Assembly (NCBI GenBank): GCA_017436285.1
Contig: JAFSDL010000009.1
Span: 1-64,000, forward strand
Direction of reading: 5' to 3'
DNA: 64,000 bases
Source: Clostridia bacterium
GTDB lineage: Bacteria; Bacillota; Clostridia; Oscillospirales; Acutalibacteraceae
The notes under the pieces are model-generated. The model did not search any database and was not told the origin of the DNA. It saw only the letters and a program-made list of their open reading frames with translations. Position 1 is the stretch's first letter. Each line of letters opens with the position of its first letter. The position numbers and the translations under genes are program-made. Positions 15,033-22,848 of this stretch are shown one piece after another.

Positions 15033-17495
15033 TTAATCTGCTATGCTTATATCCCAATCCTCAAGGCTTCCTGTGAGGCAATCTATGGTACAATCACCAT
15101 CTGCAAAGGTAACCTTAGCAAGAATATCGGGAAGGCAAAGCGGGAAGGAGATGTTGTTGTTTACGGGCTTGAAGGTAAGCATCTTGCTTTCATAATCAAC
15201 ACTCATACCTGATATTGCATTGAGAATTGTCCAGCTTGACATTGGTCGGGTATAATGGTGACCGCATTCCCAATGGTCCCAGAAATGACCGAGGCGCATC
15301 TGGTTATCTGATATGGAATTTATTTCCTTGTCTGCAATTTCCGGTAATCCAACTGAAAAAGCAAGGGCAGAGAAGGCATAGCCTATACCTGTCCATACTG
15401 CAATGGTCTGGCAGTTTTTGTAGGTGTGGATGCTTGTTTTTCTGTTTTCGGGAACGGTGGCATTAACAAGCCCTTGCTCCTCATCAAAATTAGCTTTGAA
15501 GATTAAATCAAGCACAGAACGGACTCTTTCATCAGGAATATTTCCCGGAACACCCATCATTCTGAGGAACCATTCACCGTCAAGCTGGTCTGTCATAAGG
15601 GATTCATCGGTTTCCTCATTGTTTCGCCAAAGGTTATAATATTCACCATTCCAGAGCTTTTCTTCAAGAGCCTTTTTGCCTTTTTCCAATATATTATTCC
15701 ATTTATCAGAGAGGGCTTTGTCTCCGACCTTGTGGGCAATAATTATAGCAGCCTTCAGAGAAGCCAACCAAAGAACCGCGATATATACGGGTGTGCCTGA
15801 GAAATTCCACGCATCGTAGGTGTTGCGCTTAGTATCATAATCGGGAAGACCATCCTTGTCGGTATCAAGCTCCTCCGTTGAATCCATAGCCCGCTTTACA
15901 TTATCCCACAGGGAGAGGAGATAATCCCTGTCCCCTGTGAAAAGGTAATCACGAAGCACCATTAAAACAAACTGCATATTCATATCAACACGGTCAAAGC
16001 CATTGTCAACTGATTTCGTATCAGGCTTGAAGCAGTGGTGCACTCTTCCGTCCTCTCTCTGATATTCTGCACCCATTTTCATTTGCTTTTTCTGTAAATC
16101 GGGAAAAAGACTGATAAGGGAAAATGAGGCGTGATAGGTGATGTCGGTAGTATGAAGTCCGCAGTAGCCCAGACCCTCCCAAAGACCGAAATTGCCGTTT
16201 TTGAGATAAACGGAGCTTTTAATCAGAGGGGAAAGGTTCGATGACCAGGAGTCAGGATAGACCAAGGGTAAATCTGTTGAATACAGAAGCTCTGCAAAAT
16301 CAACTGCAGATTTAAAGATAGTGTCATTATCTGCAAGGAACTTGTTTGCATCTAAGGAGCTGTTATAGAGATTTTCGTAGTAATGCCCCTGCTTTTCGCC
16401 ATCAAGAGCATAAAGGTTTGGGAAATACCAGGTGAGAATGAAGCGCACATTTTTCTTTTCACCGGGCTTAAGCTTAACATCAGAGCAAAGAGCACATGCA
16501 CCAAAATCTTCGCCCTTTCTTGTGTTTTTGTTAAAGCAGTTATCAAGAAAAGCGATTTTTTCTTCTCTTGAAGAAGGATAAAGGGGATCAGAATATTTAA
16601 TTCGATTGAGTATGGAAGCAACAAAGGGGTATTTTATTGCGTTATTGCATAAGTCATCAAGCTCATTATCACTTAATGCTTCAAGATTTTCGGGCAATGC
16701 TTCTGGCTTGGTGCCGATTTCGGTGTTGGGCAAAGCGCCATTCTCCCTGAAGCCGAACAAAACGGATTCCTGCGTTACGCCAAGCCTTGATTCGCCTATG
16801 AACTCTCTCATAAAACGATAGTAATCTGCAGTGATATATGATTTTTCACCGTCACCGTTTACTGAAAGACAGAGGTTGCCACAGGAATCAGAGTCAGAGC
16901 GTTGAGCAGGCTCAATATGAATACCCACACCATTAGAAAGCTTATGAAGTGAGTTTTTGTTGCCTTCATTCCGGTTGGCAAAATCAGGCACAAGAGTACC
17001 CAGAAGGCTTACCTGAAGCTCGTTGTCAGTTGGGTTTTCAATGGTGAAATCCATATAAAAGCCGGGTGTTGACGAAGCATCGCTGTTATGGGGAACAAAG
17101 GGCGAAATCGCCTTAAGACTGAGCTTACAGGATAACGCGCTATCAATGTAATCCAAGTCGCACATAGGGAATTTACCGTCAAATTCAATTTTTTCAACGG
17201 GCTTGTTCCATGCGAACATACGGTATGAAAAATCATCCGCATCGGTTTTCATACCAAGCTTGCGGACAATGGGCTTACCGCCGGACTTAACCTCTCGTAC
17301 CCAGAAGGAAAGGGCACCCGTACTGCCTTCTCCGTCATCAACTTTGTCCTCAAAGCAAACCTTGGTTATTCTCGGTTGATTGGCAATAAGCCAGGAATGG
17401 AATTCGCCATCGGGCAGAAGCTCAACGCTTCCTGCACCGATACCCCCTAAAGCGATACCGCTTGAATGAGCTTTTGTAGTTATAATCTTTGCCAT
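15033..17495 (-). CDS. GH116-type (DUF608/GBA2-like) glycoside hydrolase
   Basis: From the ATG at 17495 the protein has 820 residues. The TTG two codons earlier is rejected because GAGGTG lies 8 bp before the ATG. It opens with GIALGGIGAGSVELLPDG, the family hallmark, followed by an N-terminal beta-sandwich and an (alpha/alpha)6 catalytic barrel. The barrel shows WEGLGYCGLHTTDI, DKDGLPDYDTKRNTYDAW and the C-terminal MSSWTILNAISG. GH116 enzymes include beta-glucosidases, beta-xylosidases and glucosylceramidases. No signal peptide is seen, so it probably acts on imported oligosaccharides. Confidence 0.88.
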   Translation of the reverse strand: MAKIITTKAHSSGIALGGIGAGSVELLPDGEFHSWLIANQPRITKVCFEDKVDDGEGSTGALSFWVREVKSGGKPIVRKLGMKTDADDFSYRMFAWNKPVEKIEFDGKFPMCDLDYIDSALSCKLSLKAISPFVPHNSDASSTPGFYMDFTIENPTDNELQVSLLGTLVPDFANRNEGNKNSLHKLSNGVGIHIEPAQRSDSDSCGNLCLSVNGDGEKSYITADYYRFMREFIGESRLGVTQESVLFGFRENGALPNTEIGTKPEALPENLEALSDNELDDLCNNAIKYPFVASILNRIKYSDPLYPSSREEKIAFLDNCFNKNTRKGEDFGACALCSDVKLKPGEKKNVRFILTWYFPNLYALDGEKQGHYYENLYNSSLDANKFLADNDTIFKSAVDFAELLYSTDLPLVYPDSWSSNLSPLIKSSVYLKNGNFGLWEGLGYCGLHTTDITYHASFSLISLFPDLQKKQMKMGAEYQREDGRVHHCFKPDTKSVDNGFDRVDMNMQFVLMVLRDYLFTGDRDYLLSLWDNVKRAMDSTEELDTDKDGLPDYDTKRNTYDAWNFSGTPVYIAVLWLASLKAAIIIAHKVGDKALSDKWNNILEKGKKALEEKLWNGEYYNLWRNNEETDESLMTDQLDGEWFLRMMGVPGNIPDERVRSVLDLIFKANFDEEQGLVNATVPENRKTSIHTYKNCQTIAVWTGIGYAFSALAFSVGLPEIADKEINSISDNQMRLGHFWDHWECGHHYTRPMSSWTILNAISGMSVDYESKMLTFKPVNNNISFPLCLPDILAKVTFADGDCTIDCLTGSLEDWDISIAD

Positions 17496-17626
17496 ATACA
17501 AAGCACCTCGATATAGAGAGTTGTTTTAATTAAATACTACCATACAAGTAATGGTGTTACAAGGAATAAATTATAAAAATCAGTTTTAATTTTTGATGCT
17601 TGATTTTGAGCTTTAACGAAAGATAA

Positions 17627-17666
17627 AACGAGGATGTAAAAAACCGAAGTTTTTTACATCCTCGTT
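17627..17666 (-). terminator. Terminator after the paaK-ACT operon
   Basis: An 18-bp perfect stem (17627-17644 with 17649-17666) around CGAA lies 5 bp beyond the ACT-gene stop at 17671. The minus-strand transcript continues into TTATCTTT. Confidence 0.8.
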
Positions 17667-17670
17667 AAAT

Positions 17671-18102
17671 TTATATCTTACATATATCTTCCTTTGTTAT
17701 GAGGTGGAAGCCTGCATTTTCAAGGGTGCTTTCTGCGGTGGCATTATCCTCAACACGAATAACAACATAGGCGTGCTTTTCTGTACGAGCCATAAAAGCA
17801 TAAAGATATTCAATGTTGATTTTGCTTTCGTTAAGAACCTTTAATGCCTCTGTAAGCTTACCGGGTGCATCACCGATTTTAACACCTACAACATCGGTTA
17901 TTTTAATAAGATAGCCCTCTTCTGTAAGAATCCTTTCTGCTTCGGCTTCATCGTTTACAATAAGGCGAAGAATGCCGAAATCCTGAGTTTCTGCAATTGA
18001 AAGGGCTCTGAGATTTATGTTGTGCTTGGAAAGTGTGTCTGTAATAGAAACAACTGTGCCCTGCTTGTTTTCAACGAATACTGTTAATTGCTTGATTGCC
18101 AT
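17671..18102 (-). CDS. Tandem ACT-domain amino-acid-binding protein
   Basis: The 143-residue protein consists of two ACT domains (residues ~3-66, beginning LTVFVENKQGTVVSITDTLSKHNINLRALSI, and ~70-140, GVKIGDAPGKLTEALKVLNESKINIEYLYAF). ACT domains bind amino acids and regulate linked enzymes. It lies 21 bp downstream of paaK, a pairing common in anaerobes that ferment aromatic amino acids. Together with the T-box leader, this points to regulation by an aromatic amino acid. Confidence 0.88.
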   Translation of the reverse strand: MAIKQLTVFVENKQGTVVSITDTLSKHNINLRALSIAETQDFGILRLIVNDEAEAERILTEEGYLIKITDVVGVKIGDAPGKLTEALKVLNESKINIEYLYAFMARTEKHAYVVIRVEDNATAESTLENAGFHLITKEDICKI

Positions 18103-18123
18103 AACTAAAAACGCCTCTCTTTC

Positions 18124-19431
18124 TTATATAAGCTTTCTTTTGTCTATAACGCGGACTGCCTTGCCTTCACTACGGGCGATGCTCTTAGGTGCAACAAGGT
18201 GAACTGCAGGATTGATACCTAACATAATCTTCATTGCATTTGCAAGGCTCTTTTCCATAGCAAGAATATCGCTGACCTTATCAGTGAATTTATCTGCTGT
18301 CATTTCCACATTAACCTCAAAGGTATCGTTATTGTTTACGCGGTCAACAATAATCTGATAGTTGGGCTCATAGCCCTCTTTAAGAAGAACTGCTTCAATC
18401 TGGCTTGGGAATACGTTAACACCACGGATAATGAGCATATCATCAGTTCTGCCCATAGGCTTAGCCATTTTTACAAGGGTACGACCGCAGGAGCATTTTT
18501 CACGGGAAAGAACGCAGATATCACGGGTGCGGTAACGAAGCAGGGGGAAAGCCTCTTTATCAAGAGATGTGAAAACAAGCTCACCCTTTGAGCCCTCGGG
18601 AAGAACCTCGCCTGTGTCGGGGTCAATAATTTCTGCATAGAAATGGTCTTCGTTTACATGCATACCTGTCTGCTCTGAGCACTCAAATGCAACACCGGGA
18701 CCTGTGGTTTCAGTAAGGCCATAAATATCATAAGCCTTGATACCGAGAGTGTTCTGAATACCCTGGCGCATTTCCTCTGTCCAGGGCTCTGCACCGAAGA
18801 TGCCTGCTTTTAAGGGAATATCCTCAGGCTTGTAGCCCTGCTCCTTGAGGGTTTCACCGATATATGCTGCATAAGAGGGAGTGCAACAGAGAATTGTTGC
18901 GCTAAGGTCAGTCATAAACTGAATCTGACGCTCTGTGTTACCTGATGACATAGGAAGAGTAAGGCAACCAACCTTTTGTGAGCCACCGTTAAGACCGAAG
19001 CCACCTGTGAAAAGGCCATAGCCATAAGCTACCTGGCAAACATCCTCGTTGCTTCCGCCTGCGGCTACAATTGCACGGGCACAGCAATCATCCCAAAGGT
19101 CAATATCTTTCTGAGTATAGAAGGCAACAACACGGCGACCTGTTGTTCCTGATGTTGAGTGAATACGAACACAGTCCTTAAGAGGCTTTGCAAGAAGACC
19201 GTAGGGATAAGCATCTCTTAAATCTGCTTTTGTAAGGAAGGGGAGCTTGTGAAGGTCATCAATTCCCTTTATATCTTCGGGCTTAACACCCTTTTCATCC
19301 ATAAGATTTTTGTAGTAGGGCACATTTTCATAAACGTGCTTAACCTGCTTAACAAGCTTTTCGGATTGAAGCTTTTTCATTTCCTCAGCCGACATTGTTT
19401 CGATTTCTTTTTGAAAATAATTCTGTGGCAT
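18124..19431 (-). CDS. paaK: Phenylacetate-CoA ligase family enzyme
   Basis: The 435-residue product is an adenylate-forming enzyme. The P-loop is HSTSGTTGRRVV (~residues 90-101), the A5-type motif is YGLTETTGPGVAFEC (~235-249), and RYRTRDIC plus the C-terminal RGVNVFPSQIEAVL match the PaaK branch. PaaK activates arylacetates with ATP and CoA. In anaerobes it handles arylacetates made from aromatic amino acids. The start chosen has an AAAGG site 9 bp upstream. An N-terminal extension to 19506 runs into the T-box terminator and is rejected. A T-box leader controls it. Confidence 0.9.
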   Translation of the reverse strand: MPQNYFQKEIETMSAEEMKKLQSEKLVKQVKHVYENVPYYKNLMDEKGVKPEDIKGIDDLHKLPFLTKADLRDAYPYGLLAKPLKDCVRIHSTSGTTGRRVVAFYTQKDIDLWDDCCARAIVAAGGSNEDVCQVAYGYGLFTGGFGLNGGSQKVGCLTLPMSSGNTERQIQFMTDLSATILCCTPSYAAYIGETLKEQGYKPEDIPLKAGIFGAEPWTEEMRQGIQNTLGIKAYDIYGLTETTGPGVAFECSEQTGMHVNEDHFYAEIIDPDTGEVLPEGSKGELVFTSLDKEAFPLLRYRTRDICVLSREKCSCGRTLVKMAKPMGRTDDMLIIRGVNVFPSQIEAVLLKEGYEPNYQIIVDRVNNNDTFEVNVEMTADKFTDKVSDILAMEKSLANAMKIMLGINPAVHLVAPKSIARSEGKAVRVIDKRKLI

Positions 19432-19484
19432 TTTAATCATCCTTTCTGATTTGGGGAATGCTTCGGAATGTAGGGTTAAATAAA

Positions 19485-19788
19485 AATAAAAAAACGCCCT
19501 CCGCATTCCGATAAGGAATACAGAGGACGAGAAATAAACAATCCCGTGGTACCACCTCAGTTCGTTGCTACCTCACGATAACAACCTTTTCAGGTACTGA
19601 CATACCTTAGTTCTGTGACGGGAACACCCGTTGCATCCTACTTAAGATTAAACTTGCTTAAGATTAATCTTGTTCAGCGCACTGCTAACAGAAGGAATTC
19701 GAGAAGGACGCCCTCTTTGCCTTGCACCAACCGGCAACTCTCTTAAGATTCTTTCCAGCCTACTATTTTCTGCTCAAATGCATTTACA
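19485..19788 (-). ncRNA. T-box riboswitch leader of paaK
   Basis: Read on the minus strand, the leader contains stem I features (AGTA side, then GCCGGTTGGTGCAAGGC), the T-box consensus AGGTGGTACCACGG (19545-19558) and a terminator whose stem spans 19495-19529 with a T7 run. A specifier-loop candidate after GAA reads TTC (19695-19697), which would be phenylalanine. T-boxes sense uncharged tRNA by codon pairing. Uncharged tRNA-Phe would then switch on paaK and the ACT gene. The T-box call is firm, the codon assignment tentative. Confidence 0.9.
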
Positions 19789-19794
19789 ACAAAA

Positions 19795-19823
19795 AGAATA
19801 ACACCAAAAAATTATCTTGTCAA
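19795..19823 (-). promoter_or_regulatory. Promoter of the T-box/paaK transcript
   Basis: On the minus strand TTGACA (19818-19823), a 17-bp spacer and TATTCT (19795-19800). Transcription would begin near 19787. Confidence 0.8.
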
Positions 19824-19848
19824 CATTTTTTTGTAAATCGTTGACAAG
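19816..19848 (-). terminator. Terminator of the NanA-like gene, overlapping the next promoter
   Basis: CTTGTCAAC (19816-19824) pairs with GTTGACAAG (19840-19848) and is followed on the minus strand by ATAATTTTTT. The -35 box of the T-box promoter lies inside the distal arm of this hairpin. Confidence 0.6.
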
Positions 19849-19882
19849 ATATTATAAAATAATCTTAAGATTTTGTAATTAA

Positions 19883-20797
19883 TCAGCAAAATTTCTTTTT
19901 TGCTGATTCAATCATTTCATAAACATTCTTTGCAAGGGGCTTGCTTTCTTCCTTTAACTGAGCGAGGGGCTTTCTTGCATCGCCGATATCAATACCCTGA
20001 AGGCGAAGCACCTCTTTTGCGGCGGCATACATATTGCATTTGCAAGCGCACATTGCATAAATGATTTCATTTACTGCATACTGAATTTCTCTTGCATCAT
20101 CTAAGCGACCTGCTTTGATAAGCTCATCCATTTTAAGAAAAAGTTCGGGCATTACGCCATATGTACCACCGATTCCGCCTTCTGCACCGATTGCGCGACC
20201 TGCAACAAACTGCTCATCGGGTCCGTTGAAAACAACGAAATCCTTGCCACCCTCGGCTTTGAACATCTGAATATCCTGAGTGGGCATTGAAGAGTTCTTA
20301 ACACCGATTACATTGGGGTTTTTAAGCATCTCCTTGAAGAGAGTCATTGTAAGAGAAACACCTGCAAGCTGAGGAATGTTATAGATAACAAAATCTGTGT
20401 TGGGTGCTGCAGAGGAAATATCGTTCCAATACTGAGCAATGGATTCCTCGGGAAGCTTGAAATAAATAGGGGGAATTGAAGCAATTGCATCAACGCCAAG
20501 ACCTTCTGCGTGAGCGGCAAGCTCCATTGAATCTGCAGTGCTGTTGCAAGCAACATGAGCGATAATTGTCATTTTGCCTTTTGCAATTTCCATAACGGAT
20601 TCAAGAATAAGCTTTCTTTCTTCCTTGCTCTGATAAATACATTCGCCTGATGAACCGCACATATAAAGCCCTTTAACACCTTTATCTAAAAGGAATTTTG
20701 CAAAGGCTTTTGTTCTTTCGGGAGATACATTTCCCTCGTCATCATAACATGCGTAAAAAGCGGGGATTATTCCGTGGTATTTTTTTAGGTCTTTCAT
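19883..20797 (-). CDS. N-acetylneuraminate lyase / DHDPS-family aldolase
   Basis: From the ATG at 20797 the protein has 304 residues, the usual length for this TIM-barrel family. The catalytic elements are visible: GSSGE near residue 47, the tyrosine of YNIPQLAG (~residue 139) and the Schiff-base lysine in GVKNSS (~residue 167). NAL-type enzymes cleave sialic acid to pyruvate and N-acetylmannosamine, and relatives use other 2-keto acids. No sialic-acid transport genes are nearby, so the substrate is unproven. AAAGG precedes this start. An earlier ATG at 20815 is less well placed. Confidence 0.82.
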   Translation of the reverse strand: MKDLKKYHGIIPAFYACYDDEGNVSPERTKAFAKFLLDKGVKGLYMCGSSGECIYQSKEERKLILESVMEIAKGKMTIIAHVACNSTADSMELAAHAEGLGVDAIASIPPIYFKLPEESIAQYWNDISSAAPNTDFVIYNIPQLAGVSLTMTLFKEMLKNPNVIGVKNSSMPTQDIQMFKAEGGKDFVVFNGPDEQFVAGRAIGAEGGIGGTYGVMPELFLKMDELIKAGRLDDAREIQYAVNEIIYAMCACKCNMYAAAKEVLRLQGIDIGDARKPLAQLKEESKPLAKNVYEMIESAKKKFC

Positions 20798-20832
20798 ATT
20801 GTAGCATCCTTTCATTTTTTAAAATTAGCAAG

Positions 20833-21030
20833 TTGTGGCAATGCCACATCGATATAAATCCTGACGGATTTTCGATATATTTATCAATTCGATATACCTG
20901 CGGTTCGATATGTGCCGTTGGCACAAGATTATAAGGATTTATATCATATCGAATTCAGCAACACTGAATATATCGAATTTTGTCTTGCAAAATATATCGA
21001 ACAAGCTTGCTTGTATATCGATAATATATA
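20833..21030 (-). repeat. H array 1 (hairpins joined by CGATATA-type linkers)
   Basis: A string of short palindromes (TGTGGCAATGCCACA, AATCCTGACGGATT, GTGCCGTTGGCAC, ATTTTGTCTTGCAAAAT, ACAAGCTTGCTTGT) is separated by CGATATA, TATATCGA or close variants. Copies H2 (44397) and H3 (49644) share the hairpin order. Because the likely promoter lies at 21077-21105, this array would form the 5' leader of the NanA-like mRNA. Confidence 0.85.
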
Positions 21031-21076
21031 TGCTATTGAGCACGGTCAAAACCGAACCATACATTATAACAAAAGA

Positions 21077-21105
21077 ATTCTACCATATTTTTCATAAGTT
21101 GTCTA
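21077..21105 (-). promoter_or_regulatory. Candidate promoter of the NanA-like gene
   Basis: On the minus strand TAGACA (21100-21105), a 17-bp spacer and TAGAAT (21077-21082) preceded by TGG. This gives a ~270-nt leader that contains H array 1. Confidence 0.4.
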
Positions 21106-21142
21106 TTAAATATTAAGAATAATTTAAAAATTGATTTTGTTG

Positions 21143-21171
21143 TTGAACCATAAAAATTTTTATGTTAAAAT
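21143..21171 (+). promoter_or_regulatory. Promoter of the phosphatidyltransferase gene
   Basis: TTGAAC (21143-21148), a 17-bp spacer and TAAAAT (21166-21171), 38 bp before the start codon. Confidence 0.6.
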
Positions 21172-21209
21172 TATAGCCATAAACAGCTTAACACAAAGTG
21201 GGTGTTTTT

Positions 21210-21749
21210 ATGAAAAAGCATTTGGCAAACATAGTAACATCCAGCAGGATTATAGGCGCGATTGTGCTTTTTTTCTGCAAGGATATTACAACATTTTTTC
21301 TTGTGATTTATGTCCTTTGCGGATTTACTGACCTGATTGATGGTCCCATTGCAAGAAAAACCAACAGCACAAGCACTCTTGGTGCAACTCTTGATACGGT
21401 GGGAGATGTGGGAACATATCTTGCGTTGACTAAAATCCTAATAAAAAACAAACTTGTTCCGCTATGGATTTTTGTTTGGATTTTAGGTGCCGGCATTCTT
21501 TTCGGTGTTTGTTCATTTGTATCTAAAAAGCGTTTTAATAAATTATATTTGCCACACACATATATAGGTAAAATTTTTGGCGGAGTGGTTTTTGTTTTGC
21601 CTGTGGCAATGAAGTTTTTTGATGGAACAATATGGATGGCATTAATCTGCACAATTGCATCAATTCATGTTATAGAGCTGTTTATTGTTCAAAGTAAAAG
21701 CAATGAAGCAAAGGATTTTGTTCCTTCAATATTTCACATAAATAAGTGA
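21210..21749 (+). CDS. CDP-alcohol phosphatidyltransferase
   Basis: The 179-residue membrane protein carries the full CDP-alcohol phosphotransferase signature D-G-x2-A-R-x8-G-x3-D-x3-D in DLIDGPIARKTNSTSTLGATLDTVGD (split here only by its length; it begins near residue 43). It has about five to six membrane segments. These enzymes transfer a phosphoalcohol from CDP-lipid or CDP-alcohol, giving phosphatidylglycerol phosphate, phosphatidylserine or related lipids. The exact alcohol cannot be read here. The ATG at 21210 is preferred over the GTG at 21198 because GTGGGTG precedes it. Confidence 0.85.
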   Translation: MKKHLANIVTSSRIIGAIVLFFCKDITTFFLVIYVLCGFTDLIDGPIARKTNSTSTLGATLDTVGDVGTYLALTKILIKNKLVPLWIFVWILGAGILFGVCSFVSKKRFNKLYLPHTYIGKIFGGVVFVLPVAMKFFDGTIWMALICTIASIHVIELFIVQSKSNEAKDFVPSIFHINK

Positions 21750-21770
21750 AGAATTAAAGAGTGATATATA

Positions 21771-22802
21771 ATGAAATTGAAAAATAATTTTATAAAAAAA
21801 GTGATAATGTTTCTGACTATTGTCATCGCATTCTCTTGGTTTTCGGGTTGCTCAAAAGAAGTTGAAGAACGGACGGAAGATTTTAAGGTTGTGGCATATA
21901 TCCGCGGAGATTATGTTCAGGAGACAGGAAGTGTTTATTCTGAGGATTTTAATATTATTACAAACGTTATTCTTTTCGAATGCGCATCCTTTAACGAAAA
22001 AGGTGAAGTGATATTAGAAAAAGAAAAGCTTGAAATTGCACTTGAAAACATTCGTAAGGCGATTGGGGAAAGAGATGTTAAAATTACTCTTAATCTTTTA
22101 GGACCGCGCGGTACTACAGAGTCGGATGTCTGGGAAGAGCAGATGGAAGCTCAGAGTGATGAGCACAATAAAGCCTTTAAAAGTGGTGTTTTAGAGAAAA
22201 ATATTGTTGATGTTCTTGATGAATATGATTTTGACGGAGTTCATTTTGATTATGAATACCCACTTTCCTCTGAAGCATGGCGTAATTACAACAAATTCCT
22301 TGTTTCTCTGGATGAGAATTTGGGTGATTATACCTTGGGCGTTTCAGGGGTTGAGTGGAATATAGGGTTTACCAAAAAAGCGGCAAAGGCAATTGATTCA
22401 CTTGAGCTGATGGCTTATGATTATAATGACGCTGACGGAAAACACGCTACTTACGAAGATATTATAGCTCGTCTTGAAAATGCTGATTTCGGCAGTATAG
22501 ACAGGAACAAAATTAATGTTGGTTTACCATTTTATTCAAGACCTACTGATATGGGAGCCTTTTGGTACGGCTATAATGGTTACTATAAAGAAATTGACGA
22601 AGACGGATGGTATCATTGCCCTGAAACCGATAAGGATTTCTGGTTCAACACTCCTGATGTTATTGAAAAGAAAACAGAATATGCTATTAATAACGGGTAT
22701 GGCGGTGTGATGGTCTGGCATTATAACTGCGATTTGCCATCAACAGAAGAAGACTCGCTTTTCCGAGCAATAGGCGAAGCGGTTTCCCGAAAAGATAAAT
22801 AA
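21771..22802 (+). CDS. Lipoprotein with a GH18 (chitinase-like) domain
   Basis: The 343-residue protein starts with a lipoprotein signal (hydrophobic stretch then WFSGC, the lipobox cysteine at ~27). A GH18 TIM barrel follows. The catalytic strand reads FDGVHFDYE (residues 154-162), matching DGxDxDxE except that the first Asp of the DxD pair is His158. E162, the acid, is retained. GH18 enzymes cleave chitin or N-acetylglucosamine polymers, and some act on peptidoglycan-type glycans or spore cortex. It starts 21 bp after the phosphatidyltransferase stop, and a terminator follows. Confidence 0.85.
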   Translation: MKLKNNFIKKVIMFLTIVIAFSWFSGCSKEVEERTEDFKVVAYIRGDYVQETGSVYSEDFNIITNVILFECASFNEKGEVILEKEKLEIALENIRKAIGERDVKITLNLLGPRGTTESDVWEEQMEAQSDEHNKAFKSGVLEKNIVDVLDEYDFDGVHFDYEYPLSSEAWRNYNKFLVSLDENLGDYTLGVSGVEWNIGFTKKAAKAIDSLELMAYDYNDADGKHATYEDIIARLENADFGSIDRNKINVGLPFYSRPTDMGAFWYGYNGYYKEIDEDGWYHCPETDKDFWFNTPDVIEKKTEYAINNGYGGVMVWHYNCDLPSTEEDSLFRAIGEAVSRKDK

Positions 22803-22808
22803 AATTAA

Positions 22809-22848
22809 CAGGTCGGTTTACTTTGAAATGTAAACCGACCTGTCTATT
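22809..22848. terminator. Bidirectional terminator between convergent genes
   Basis: CAGGTCGGTTTA (22809-22820) pairs with TAAACCGACCTG (22831-22842). It separates the GH18 gene from the convergent antiporter gene. Confidence 0.75.

Noticed and set aside
20833..21030. H array as a CRISPR array
   Set aside because: The blocks between linkers are themselves palindromes and vary in length (9-17 bp), linkers are only ~7 bp, and no cas genes are present.
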